In this document: positions 54,481 through 64,000 of the stretch, one piece after another
How the letters are laid out: the number at the start of each line of letters is the position of its first letter
Position numbering within the stretch: the first letter of the stretch is position 1
NCBI GenBank assembly: GCA_002682825.1
Contig: NOKP01000001.1
Location: 1,204,464 to 1,268,463, forward strand
Direction of reading: 5' to 3'
Length of the DNA: 64,000 nucleotides
DNA from: Neonectria sp. B-13
Lineage: Eukaryota > Ascomycota > Sordariomycetes > Hypocreales > Nectriaceae
The notes under the pieces: generated by a model
The model's database searches: none
Told to the model about the DNA's origin: nothing
Seen by the model: only the letters and a program-made list of their open reading frames with translations
Program-made: the position numbers and the translations under genes

Positions 54481-55576
54481 ATGGCCGACCTCGACGCCGT
54501 CACGCTGGACTCCAACGTCTGGTACGCCGTCACCGAGGCGCGCGTCGACGACTACGACAAGAAGACGTTCAGCAGCGGGCTGCAGATCGAGGACACGGGC
54601 AACCTGGGCGTCTGGGGCGCCGTCGGCCAGTACTGGCAGTTCCAGGCCGTCGACGATGGCCCCGACGGCCGCTACGCCGTGCGCTGCAGCAAGTCCGGCG
54701 TCTTCAAGCAGCTGGCCGTGTGCTACAACAAGGACGAGATCGACGACTCCAAGACGCAGCCGTGCATGGCCAAGTCGGACGGCACCAAGGCCCAGATGTG
54801 GGATGTCGCCGACTGGGGAAATCAGACATACCGCTTCACCAACGCCCACAATGGCTCCGACTACGTGATGGATACTCACCCGGGGAACCCGCCCTACATG
54901 GCCTCGGATCTGAGGACCAATATCCCCATGCCGGGCCGGCATTGGTTGATGACAAGTGCCAAGGACATAGACGATGGCGCATACTCGACCGTGTTTACAA
55001 AGGTTAGCCATCACCACCACCGCCTCATTATATCTCACCTCTTCTCACATGCATCCCTCCCCTTAGATCCCAAGCGCCACTGCAGAACAAGTCACCACGA
55101 CCGCAACGTCCTCCTCTTCTTCCGAATCCACAGACGACGCCGAAGGAGCCAGTACGTCATCAGCGCCCTCCGCCTCCGAAACCTCGTCATCCTCCCACAG
55201 CGGCCTCTCCGCCGGCGCGGCCGCCGGCATCGGTGTCGGCGTTGGTCTGGCCGTCATCGGCCTCGGCCTCGGCCTCCTCTTTTTCTGGTGGCGCCGTCGC
55301 CGGAATCATCGCTACGCCGCGGCCACCGAGATGTCCTCGAGCGAGGCCAAGTCTCCGCTGCCACCGGCGCCCTACACGGAGTGGAGCCCGCCCGCGGCGC
55401 CGCAGGAGATGTCCACGGATCGGGAGGTCCGCTCGGAGCTCGACTCGACTCCCGTGTGGGCGGGCACCGACGGCACCGGGTCGCCCGAGACGATGAAGAC
55501 GACGACAGTGGCAGGATCCGGGTCGCCGCTGCAAAGCCATGCCAACACGGTCGATGATAATGGACTACCTCATTAA
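54481..55576 (+). CDS. single-pass membrane protein with a Trp-rich N-terminal domain
   Basis: Exons 54481..55002 and 55067..55576, 343 residues. The 64-bp intron has GTTAGC and TAG, phase 0. Residues 1-174 form a folded-looking domain with many Trp/Tyr and four Cys (WYAVTEARVDDYDKKTF, YWQFQAV, QTYRFTNAHNGSDYVMD), vaguely like a beta-trefoil lectin-type fold. A Ser/Thr/Ala-rich stalk (about 178-222), one glycine-rich hydrophobic span (about 224-248), a basic stop-transfer run (WWRRRRN) and a cytoplasmic tail follow. This is the layout of fungal surface sensors, yet no signal peptide precedes the first domain. Function unknown. Third-position GC is very high. Confidence 0.75.
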
Positions 55577-55974
55577 AGGCATCCGTTGCAAAGGAGAACT
55601 GGCATGATTCGTTTCTTATACCAAAGCTTACATCACAAGCGTAGCTCTTTTTCTCTACTTAAGCCAGGTACACCTAGTATATGATATTTGGCGCAGGTAG
55701 CTTGGGAGTTGAGGGAGCAAAATCATACTGAAAGGATTTATAATGTATATATTGCTATGTTGCATCTTTGGCATTTCGACTGGGCGTGAACCGATCATTA
55801 AAAAGTTCCAATTCTTCGCGGCATTGACACGGCCGATAGATAATACAGTGTACTTCAAGCCGGAAGATTTCAAGTCTCGTGCTACTGCTTATGGTAACCA
55901 AACTCCCTGTCCCCCTCCTCCCTGCTCCGTTTCTACCCTGGCCAGACACCCACGCTTTCCCAAGACAGTTGTAA
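55577..55974. other. short intergenic region between convergent genes
   Basis: 398 bp holding the 3' ends of two convergent genes, partly AT-rich. Nothing else seen. Confidence 0.4.
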
Positions 55975-58900
55975 TCATCGAGCGTTCGTGTTGTCCCCAA
56001 GGTTCATGCGCATAATGGCATCCGTTGTCCATTCCTCCTCGTCATCTTTTCCCCCTACTGGCTTTCTTCTCTTCCAGCTCATGTCCTCATGCCCATCCGC
56101 GCCGGGCAGTCGGATTTTGGGAGTCATTTGCTCATCTGGCAACTCGGCTATGTGTCCTCCGTGCTCCGGTTCTGGTGCACCGAACCGCGCAAAGTCGGGC
56201 ATCCCGAATCCTTGTCCCGTTTGTAGGCCGAGGCTCAGCTGCTCCGGAGGAGCAGTCACTATCGGCGGAGCAACGACCATGGGCGGGACGTCTCGAGAAT
56301 ACTCACCCGAGACTATCCGTTGATTTGTAAGTTCCATTGTGTTGGTTCTAGGCGTGGGAACATAGGAGAGACGACTATCCACCGCCTGTTCATGTTCTGG
56401 GTGCTCCAGAATCTGCGGAGCATGTTCGACATTCCTCAGGCTGGAGCCAGGAGCTCCCGCGCCTCCACTTCGTACGCTGACCATCGAGGCTCTGGTATCC
56501 ACTGCTTCTCCGCCGGGACTTATCATCTCGTTCAGGGATGCCGTGTCCACGTCGCGAATAGCAAACTGGGCCAGGGTCCGCATTTTGCGAGTGACCCAAC
56601 CAGCCAAGATCTTACCACGTTGCTTCTCTCCGAGACGCGACCGCGGGAAGTCTCCTTTGTTGACAAAGGCAACGATGTCGACGATGATTTGATGCTCGCT
56701 GAGGATTGCGTTGACAATCACGGGCACAATCGATGCTAGGTAGGGCTTGCGGCTGACCTCGACGAGGACCACGACCAAACCACCAGCTTGGAAGACAGCA
56801 CTGCAGGCATATTAGTTACGGAATCAAGTCATCGAGAGCATCTTACTTACCAGCCATTGCTGACAATGTTGCGATGGCATTTTTCAACAGAGTTCTCAAT
56901 GTCCATCGGGAAGTGGCTCAGGCCATTAATCTCAAACGTCTCTCCAATGCTGCCCAAGACAAACAGCACTTGCATGTCCACTTGAGCGCCGTTGGGGCCG
57001 ATTGGGCGGCTAACGTTGTGCAAGAAGCCGAGATCACCGGTCCGGATGTACTGGACACTTGGGTCTCCGTCTACCGCTCGGCCATCGAAGCGCTCGGCGT
57101 CGAAAGCATCCTTCGATCCGTAGAAGGATTTGACACAGGCTTCCGAGTCGACCCAGATCTCTCCGTACTCTCCGTCAAGACAGTGTAGCCTGCTCTCTGG
57201 GTTGACAATGGCAATCTGAGTCGAAACAGGAACCATTCCAGAGTCTTGAACCAACAAGGCCAGGGGGGAAGCTTCTGGATCGACGGGTATGACTAAACCA
57301 CGACGAAGGGCTTGGGTATCTAGCCAAAGTTCGATGGGCTCAACGCACATGTACGACCTTGAAGCTACCATTGGGTTGAGGACATGCGAGTAGACCGTGT
57401 TGATGGCGGTCCTATCCAAGCCAGCAGCAGCAAAGTGAAGTCGCACTTTCTGGAACACATCAACTCTCGGTCGCCCCTCTGACGTGATCATCATGTTCTT
57501 CATCTCGTGCAACGTGAAACCCTTGGCTTGCATAGAAGCCATGGCATGGTCCAGCATCTGGGACGTTGCATAAGTATCCTTAATCTTGTACCTTGACAAG
57601 GTGACGAAAAGCGACATTGGGTTGGCAGCGAACTCGACAGGCGAGAGCAGGTATGTCGGTGTGCCAACGTATACACCCATCAGACAAGTATGAATGAAGC
57701 CCAGGCCAGTCGTGCTTCGCACGCAACCAAGCACAGGCCGTGTGCTCGTCATTTGGCAGGTTTCCTTTTGGACCTTGCACATGCCCAGAATAGTGTCGTG
57801 ACCAAGTTGGACAGCAATTCTTCGCTGATCTGGGGTCCAATACGTCCAAACAATGACGGGATATCCGGGACGGATCCAGGCAGGGTCGATTGTGAGTCTC
57901 AGGTCCCTCAATCCACTGTTCTGTTTGGGAGGCTTGGTGGTATTGTAGACATTGGGGCTGGAGATTTTGAGAATCTGGGCAGACTGCTTAATGTGGCTTC
58001 CCACAACCTTGAGCTTGATAAGGTGGTCCACCTCCTGATTCACCAAGACGGCCTTGACGTTGTAGTCCGCAACAATATGCAGGAACGCAGGGACATCTTC
58101 GTTGAGTCGGTTTTGATCCAGTGGTGCGATCGGAATGACGATGGCGCCCAGGGTTATGCAGGCGTGGACGGCAAAGACAAACTCTTCGGAATGGGTGTAC
58201 ATGAGAATCATGTGGTCTCCAGGCCTGACCTTGACTTTGTTCTTCAGGTACATAGCGACGGCAGCGACCTTCGTGTCGAATTTCTTCCAAGTGACGCCCT
58301 TTCCTTCTCTCCCTCGTCCATCGATAGTGCATAGAGCGAGTTCTTCCGGTTGACGAGCCACACGCCATTGAATGAGGTCCGAGATGCACTTGAAGTTGTT
58401 CAGCGGAGTCGAGGTTCTGTCATCCATAACAACTTCTCGTCGATCGACACCAGAGTATTGCTTGTCAGCGGGCAACAGGAACTCAGCACGCGAGTCTGAT
58501 GCCAACTGTGACCAGATACCTCCCATAGGGTCTACTCCGATTGGGAGGTTCAAGACCGCGTGTTCCACGCCAAACTTGACATGAACACATGGCAGGTTGC
58601 CGAGATCAAACTCTCGGCGACAGAGCATGTTTCCAATCTCACGCCTGCCGTTCTTGACGACTCTAGGCAAAGAGTTGGGCGCTGTTATCATGACGCAGTA
58701 CAATCGCATGTGATGCTCTGTCATGAGAACCTCCATGGCTCGCTCAGCCAAGGATTCCAGCAGAGCTGTATCCGGCTGTCGAGGTGGGCCTCCGTTGGTG
58801 AGTGGTGCCGTCGAGGCTGCCGCCGATTCGAGGACAACAACAGGAAGATGCTCATCATTGACAAAGACATCGAAAGCGGAGCAGTCGTAGATCTTCGGCA

Positions 58901-61781
58901 CATTCTTGACGATGCTGACAACTATGTGCTGGACAAAGAAGTACCGGTACTCTGCGATCTCGTGGCCATGCTCAACCCATTCGACCCTTTGACGGATACG
59001 GTCCTCGTAAAGTCCGAGCACGAAGATCTTGCCCTCAATGACAGTTCCTAGCAATCCAGTTCGGAGGAACTCAGGTTCGACCGGGTTCGGTGTAGGGTCG
59101 CCCGGGTCAAATTTGTACGGGCGTGCGTGAAAGATTAGCTCGGTGTTCTTGGGTTGCGCCCAGAAGCCACCCGACAGAGAAGGCGAGTCAACCCAAATCT
59201 CTCCCACTGAATGGGACGATGCAAGAAGGCCGGTCTCAGGATCGACGACGGAGAGGGTGGCATCTGGGATAGGGTATCCAAAGGCGCCCACCCGTACCAA
59301 CCCAGGCTCATCAGAGCCTCTCTTTCGTACCTCGTCGCCAATCGCAACCACGATGACTTCGTTGGTCTTGAGAGCCTCGCGATCCAGGAGAACCTCACCA
59401 AGTTCATTCTTTGCACGCTCTTCAGTCGTTGTCGTTCCACCACCCCCCAACAGACTGCCAAACCCGTTTGAAGGTGTCGGTTTTTCTTCCTCCTTCTCTT
59501 CTCCGTCCAAATCGCTATCTTCCTCGACGTCGATCTTAAGAGGAACGCCCATGCGCTCCTCCCCTCCCAGCCAGTCTCGGACACTAATGACCATGCCACC
59601 ATGCTCAGGAAGGCACAGCATGGGAGCCACTACTTCACGCGCACGTGGGTTTCTCAGTGGACGCAACCATCGATCTGCCAGGACCTCGTGAAATCCGCTG
59701 TCCACAGTCAGGGTATCAATCAAACAGAGTTTGACCGTCTGAAAGTTGGGTTCCGTGCCCTTCTTGAAGTTTCTGGTCGTCATTGGGTCCGATTGGTAGT
59801 TGTAAGCCGCTCGCTTGAGGCCTGGGTAGTCTGCGATCATGACGGTAGCCTTGTACTTGGTGATAAGGTGCGCGTAGAGGCCAGGCACATCAACGGCTTT
59901 GTTGTCGAACCAAACAGTCGTGTGGCCGCCATAGACCGTCAACAAAACACTCAGGATCATACCGATACCCTGGCGCGGGTCGAGGTATGAGAGCAAGATC
60001 TCACTGCTTGCGCCGCCCCCGATCAACCGACCGTTCTTGTCTCGGAGAGAGGGGTTGAATGTGTCTCCAGGTCCGTTGCTAGGAACGGTAGAGATGATAG
60101 CACTCATACAGGCCATCTGATGCATGATGGTCCGGTGGCTGAGGACAACGCCCCTGAGGTCTCCGGTTGGGGCTCTGGAGAACTCGATATATGCCAGGTC
60201 AGGGACAGAAAGGGCCGGAACGTCGTCCTTCTTCTTAGGGTGAAAGCCGCCAAACTCATTCGTCTTCCACCACTCAACACCCTTAGGCCAAGTCAGCTTC
60301 TGGGTAGCAATGTCTCGTTGGAATGCTTTGAGGTTGTTGTCCGTCGTCAGAGCGAGATGGGCTTGAGTCGAAGTCAGGACTTGATTGAGTCGTTGGTAGT
60401 CCTGCAGATCGTTGATGGGCACTGCCACTACACCGGCGATGAAGCATCCTAGCATGGCAATAGCAAAATCGATGACCTCCGAGTCACGGTAGATCAGGGC
60501 CACTCGGTCGCCTCGGTAGAGGGAGCTTTTGTCCCGAATAACCTGCGCAACCTTTTCGGCCCGCGACGCGAGTTTTTCCCAAGTAATCGAGGCAATTTCC
60601 TTGCCTTTACCATCCAAGACCCAGTACGCTGGCCTCTTGGGTGTTGTTCGGCCTCTGTGCCTAAGGACAGCAGCGATGTTGTCGAACTTAGACATGGGAG
60701 TAGAATCGTCGTGGGGGTCCTGAATCGCGAATGGCACTTCGCGGGGTTCGAGAGGCGGCTGGTACTCCAGGACCTCGGGAGGCGGCAGATCACTCGCCGT
60801 CAGCATGGGCGGCGCCATGGCAGCCGTTGGAGAGAATGCGTCGCTCGAAGAGTACCGTTGTTGGGGAGCACCATACTCAACGGTTTGGGGCTGGTCATAA
60901 TGCTGCTGCCCGGCAAAGTCAGAGAAGTAAGCCTGGGAGTCGAGGAGAGTTGTCGATCTCCCATCGTAGGGTTGCTGCTGTTGTTGTTGCTGCCGCTGCT
61001 GCTGCTGCTGCGGATCAACGTATGTGGCCTGCTGGTCGGGCCTGAAAGCGTAGTCGTCCGACACCATCGTGCCGCTTCGGGCCTCGGGAGTTTCGACATG
61101 GCTTGGAGAAAGGAAGAGCGATTCCCGCTGAGGGCCGGCAAGCGGACGCTCTGTAATCGGAACCCCGGGCATCAACAGAGTCGCAGGATGGGGATTCGGA
61201 GACGGCTGCGCTGCGGAGCCGTATGCTAGGACGGGCTGGTAAACGGGCGAGCTGGGACTGTCGGGGATAGGGCCGCCGCTGCTGCTCAGAGAGGCAAAGG
61301 CTGAGACGCGGTGGCCATCGCCCGAAGGATGCATTGAGTCGTCGGGGGAGTGTATGCGCAGACCGCTCTGGGGTTCTGCGGCTTGAGGCGCCGCCTGGGG
61401 CGCGATCTGGGGTGGAGGGGAGCCATAGAATTGCGAGAATAGCTGCGTTCGTCGTTTCTGGTAGCTGTGATGGCAAGTTAGTCGACGATCGCAAACAATG
61501 CGCAGACGGTGTGGACGGCGTCGCGGGCAGGCGCTCACCCTTTCTGTGTGATATCTCCCTCCTATAGACACGTCCGGGTCAGTCACATGCAGTCATACCA
61601 AGCCAATGAAGCCAGCCAGAGCACGGCGAGGGCTCGAAAGTCGGATTTGATGGCGTGAGGGAGGAGGTGATCGGGGATTGTGGCGTGGGGCAGCAACGGA
61701 GGATGGGACAGGACATACCTCAAGCTCGCGTTCGAGCTCTTCGAGCCTGTCCTGGAGCTCGGGGTCGAATTCGGCCGCCAT
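55975..61781 (-). CDS. CPS1: CPS1/DIP2-type protein: DMAP1-binding domain plus two AMP-binding domains
   Basis: Four exons: 61781..61719, 61561..61539 (23 nt), 61464..56851 and 56800..55975, giving 1841 residues. The splice product MAAEFDPELQDRLEELEREL then EEGDITQKGYQKRRTQLFSQ is the DMAP1-binding N-terminus of the DIP2 family. A disordered Pro/Gln-rich part with polyglutamine follows, then two adenylation-type domains (about 330-900 and 1090-1750; YIEFSRAPTGDLRG, HDTILGMCKVQKETCQM). The last exon joins as HRNIVSNGCAVFQAGGLVVVLVEV. DIP2 proteins act in fatty-acid/diacylglycerol metabolism. The fungal homologue CPS1 was described as a virulence factor in Cochliobolus. There are no carrier or condensation domains, so this is not a classical peptide synthetase. 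Confidence 0.9.
60971..61012 (-). repeat. CAG/CAA repeat encoding polyglutamine in the CPS1/DIP2 gene
   Basis: A run of Gln codons broken by one Arg, in the disordered region between the DMAP1-binding and first AMP-binding domains. Mixed CAG and CAA codons. Confidence 0.85.
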
Positions 61782-63675
61782 GGTGGGAGATCTGGGGATC
61801 CGGAGACGCGGCCGTTAAGGAGCAGAGAAGGAATGCGGCTGGGCGCTGGGCGGCGGTTGGTGAATTGGAGATGCCCACGGTCACGGAGTCTCGTGACGTA
61901 GGTCGAGCCTTTTTGGGTGACCGTCTCACTCTGAGGTGCCTTACTCAGGTCCCTGGCTCAGGTCCCTCCAGCGCCCACTGTCACCAGTGCACCACCACCT
62001 TGTGAGGGTGCGAGGCTTCCATTCAGGTCCCGCGGACTGCGCGGCCCCGTTGCAAAAATAGCGGGGTGAGCCCCCCTGGGCCCTGCGGAGCCTGCCCCTG
62101 GCCGTTGGTTGGGTTGGGTGACTTGCCCGCGGTGGACACAGACGCCCTAGACTTGGGTTTTTAGGGGGTTCGGTTGGAGGGGACGCCCTGAAAGGTACTT
62201 CCCGTTGCGCCCTGATTAGCGCCCTGATTAGTCGGCACTGAGGGCTGCTTCGAGTGAAGACGACGAACCGTGAGGCGATTGTCAGGACTCAAGACAAAAC
62301 ACACAGTATGTTGCGCTTTGCTTACTCTCGAAATTCGGCGCTTCTCCTGTACGTGTATACACGCAACCCCGACATGAACTGGATATTCTTGGACCAAGTC
62401 ACATATCACACGATTTCGCGCTGTCGTGCCTCAAACCCCAGCAGGTAAGTTACAGGCCTCCCTCGGGCGCATGCCTGTTTGGGAAGCCTTCAAAGTCAAA
62501 CTCTTTGCCACCGAGGTTCACGAAAAGACCCAAGGTCGGCTTCATCCTCGATCAACGTAGTTGTCGCCAGTTTCTGTCTAGTGCAGAGTCAGATACGGTC
62601 TCTAAAACCGGTTACGAGGCTCCAGTGCTATTCTCAGCGGTGAGATCCAAGACTGGGTACGACGGAATTCCTAACAGGTCGTGACACGGACGCAACGTTC
62701 CAGACTCCACAGACCTACTAGTAGATGGTTGGGGGTTGTGCCAGCTGTCGGAGCTTTCTGGTCCGGGCTCCGTGCCCACTTTTTCTTTACTTAATTAACT
62801 TCGCGATTCTTCAAATTTTTCAAACTGCTTCATCCTCTACACACGCGCTTCACTGTGCACAAGCCGGGATACCTCTTCTGCAACTGCAATGATGTCCCAT
62901 GTTGACCATGGGTGAGACGAGCGTCTTCTCCGAGTTCATATTGGATTCAATGTCTGCTCGGGCCTGCATTATTGGCGTCTGGTCACTTCGGTGTTCCCAG
63001 TGCCTCCCAAACGAGCAGTCACCAATCCCAAGGACACTGGTCCCAATCCTTTACATGGTAAGTCTGAATTTTTCTTCTTAATCACGGCCTCGGCCCTTAT
63101 GTTTGCATGATGAATGAAACTTACAGACCTGTTCTGAACCCCTGTGTCGAATAACATGGTTAACTCCTGATTCAAACATTTCACCCTTCACTTTTTCACA
63201 ATACCTCTGGTTACCGAATTGATCACTAACAAGCGATCAGAAATTTCTAGTACCGTTGCAATGTGCCCGTTTTCGGCAACCTAAGGCCTTGGCGACTCGT
63301 GGCTTTGGCCCCGTAAGTCCCAGCCTTTTGTTTGACCTTTTCCTGGAACAATTTCCTGGGGAACAAAGCCCGGACGGCGAACACTCCCTCTCGTCTTTCC
63401 TTTGTGATAAAATTGGTGTTCGATCGTTGTTCCTGTGACCATGCCCTCTTTAGTGCCTGTTCGCTCTGCTTTGATCAGAATTCTAAAAGCGTTCGGCAAC
63501 AAAGCCTTGAACTCGACAATGTGTAGTCTTGGATCGTAGTTGATATATAATGGCTTGTCATTGCGAGTTTTTCCCGTTCAGGATCACAATCATCCAGGTT
63601 TCGCGACACAACCACATCGGTCCAATTTTTGCGAACACTTGAATTATATCCATTATCCCCTGACTCGGAGCAACC
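61782..63675. other. intergenic between divergent genes
   Basis: 1.9 kb upstream of both the CPS1/DIP2 gene and the partial gene at the right edge. A 12-bp tandem duplication (GCGCCCTGATTA x2) lies at 62207..62230. No gene recognised. Confidence 0.4.
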
Positions 63676-64000
63676 ATGGCGTCCTCCAACAACACAGCGT
63701 TTCTGGAGGGCACTCTTGATAGTTCCTACTCGGGGATTCTTAGCCATGACAGCGATTGTTTATCGGTCCCTCTCGACCTCAACTTCAACTACGACCCTGA
63801 CACGTTCGCCCCAATCCCAGACGAGTTTCTCGTAATAGATCCTGCAATAACCGCTAGCGGAACCACTACTGGTCAACAAGGCGCGTCTTCAGCAACCGGT
63901 CAAGCTCCTCATACGTCAATCTCAACTGCAAGGAAATCGTCACCTCTGGATATCGGAGCTCTCTTGGCAGAGCCCGTCGCTACAATTGAGTCGGAGTTCA
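63676..64000 (+). CDS. 5' part of an unknown gene, cut by the window end
   Basis: ATG at 63676 in a good context (ACCATGG) opens a frame that stays open for 108 codons to the end of the window. The peptide begins MASSNNTAFLEGTLDSSYSG and is acidic and Ser/Thr/Asp-rich (VPLDLNFNYDPDTFAP, PDEFLVIDP). This resembles the disordered N-terminus of a regulatory protein. No signal peptide and no domain is visible, so no function is offered. Confidence 0.6.
   Translation, partial: MASSNNTAFLEGTLDSSYSGILSHDSDCLSVPLDLNFNYDPDTFAPIPDEFLVIDPAITASGTTTGQQGASSATGQAPHTSISTARKSSPLDIGALLAEPVATIESEF

Noticed and set aside
55975..61781. Calling the large adenylating protein a non-ribosomal peptide synthetase
   Set aside because: No carrier or condensation domain is visible, and the DMAP1-binding start plus tandem AMP-binding domains point to the DIP2/CPS1 family.
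1..64000. CRISPR array, prophage, intact transposon or centromeric/telomeric repeats
   Set aside because: None seen; the sequence is eukaryotic with spliceosomal introns, and no terminal repeats with a transposase or reverse transcriptase were recognised.

Overview
The window is genomic DNA of a filamentous ascomycete (Pezizomycotina, probably Sordariomycetes). The support is widely spaced genes with short introns (50-157 bp, mostly 50-75 bp, GTAAGT/GTATGT-type donors and CTRAC branch sites), plus fungal families such as GH55 glucanase, DUF7704, DUF6546, Vam7, Drs1, App1 and a CPS1/DIP2-type adenylating protein. All functions are read from protein motifs by eye. No database search was run.

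Layout. 1-8.4 kb: a FIT/SCS3 lipid-droplet protein (-), a membrane-anchored multicopper oxidase (-) divergent from a secreted acid phosphatase (+), then a CCC1-type vacuolar iron transporter (+). 2.6 kb and 8.5-9.6 kb: four copies of a small RNA gene family that I cannot assign to any known family. 10.3-12.6 kb: a GH55 exo-beta-1,3-glucanase (-). 12.6-17.4 kb: gene-free. 17.4-19.8 kb: an F-box/WD40 protein (-). 19.8-25.8 kb: gene-poor, holding a broken DUF6546 gene. 25.9-30.8 kb: a DUF7704 membrane protein, an ADH6-type alcohol dehydrogenase and a WD40-like protein whose start codon is split by an intron (all +). 31.9-37 kb: an F-box protein (+) and a fungal protein with membrane segments, proline-rich, coiled-coil and conserved C-terminal regions (-). 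37-42.2 kb: gene-free. 42.2-53 kb: Vam7 (-), EB1/Bim1 (-) divergent from the ribosome-biogenesis helicase Drs1 (+), then App1-like phosphatidate phosphatase (+). 54.5-61.8 kb: a single-pass membrane protein (+) and a 1841-residue CPS1/DIP2 protein (-). The 5' part of an unknown gene runs off the right edge.

The most unusual element is the small RNA family. Each copy has a TATA-like box 28-30 bp upstream of a GYGAAGTAGC motif, a variable centre of roughly 35-70 nt, a short hairpin capped by a stable tetraloop (UUCG, CUUG, CUCG, UUCG), then CTTCGC followed by five T residues. The two ends can pair as a six-base-pair closing stem. Three of the four copies have a B-box-like sequence just downstream of the T run. 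This is the promoter layout of RNA polymerase III genes such as yeast SNR6 (U6), but the RNA is not U6. Most of the other genes are conserved housekeeping functions (lipid droplets, vacuole fusion, microtubule tips, ribosome assembly, endocytosis) with no obvious pathway clustering. The exception is a possible metal/phosphate neighbourhood at 2.8-8.4 kb.
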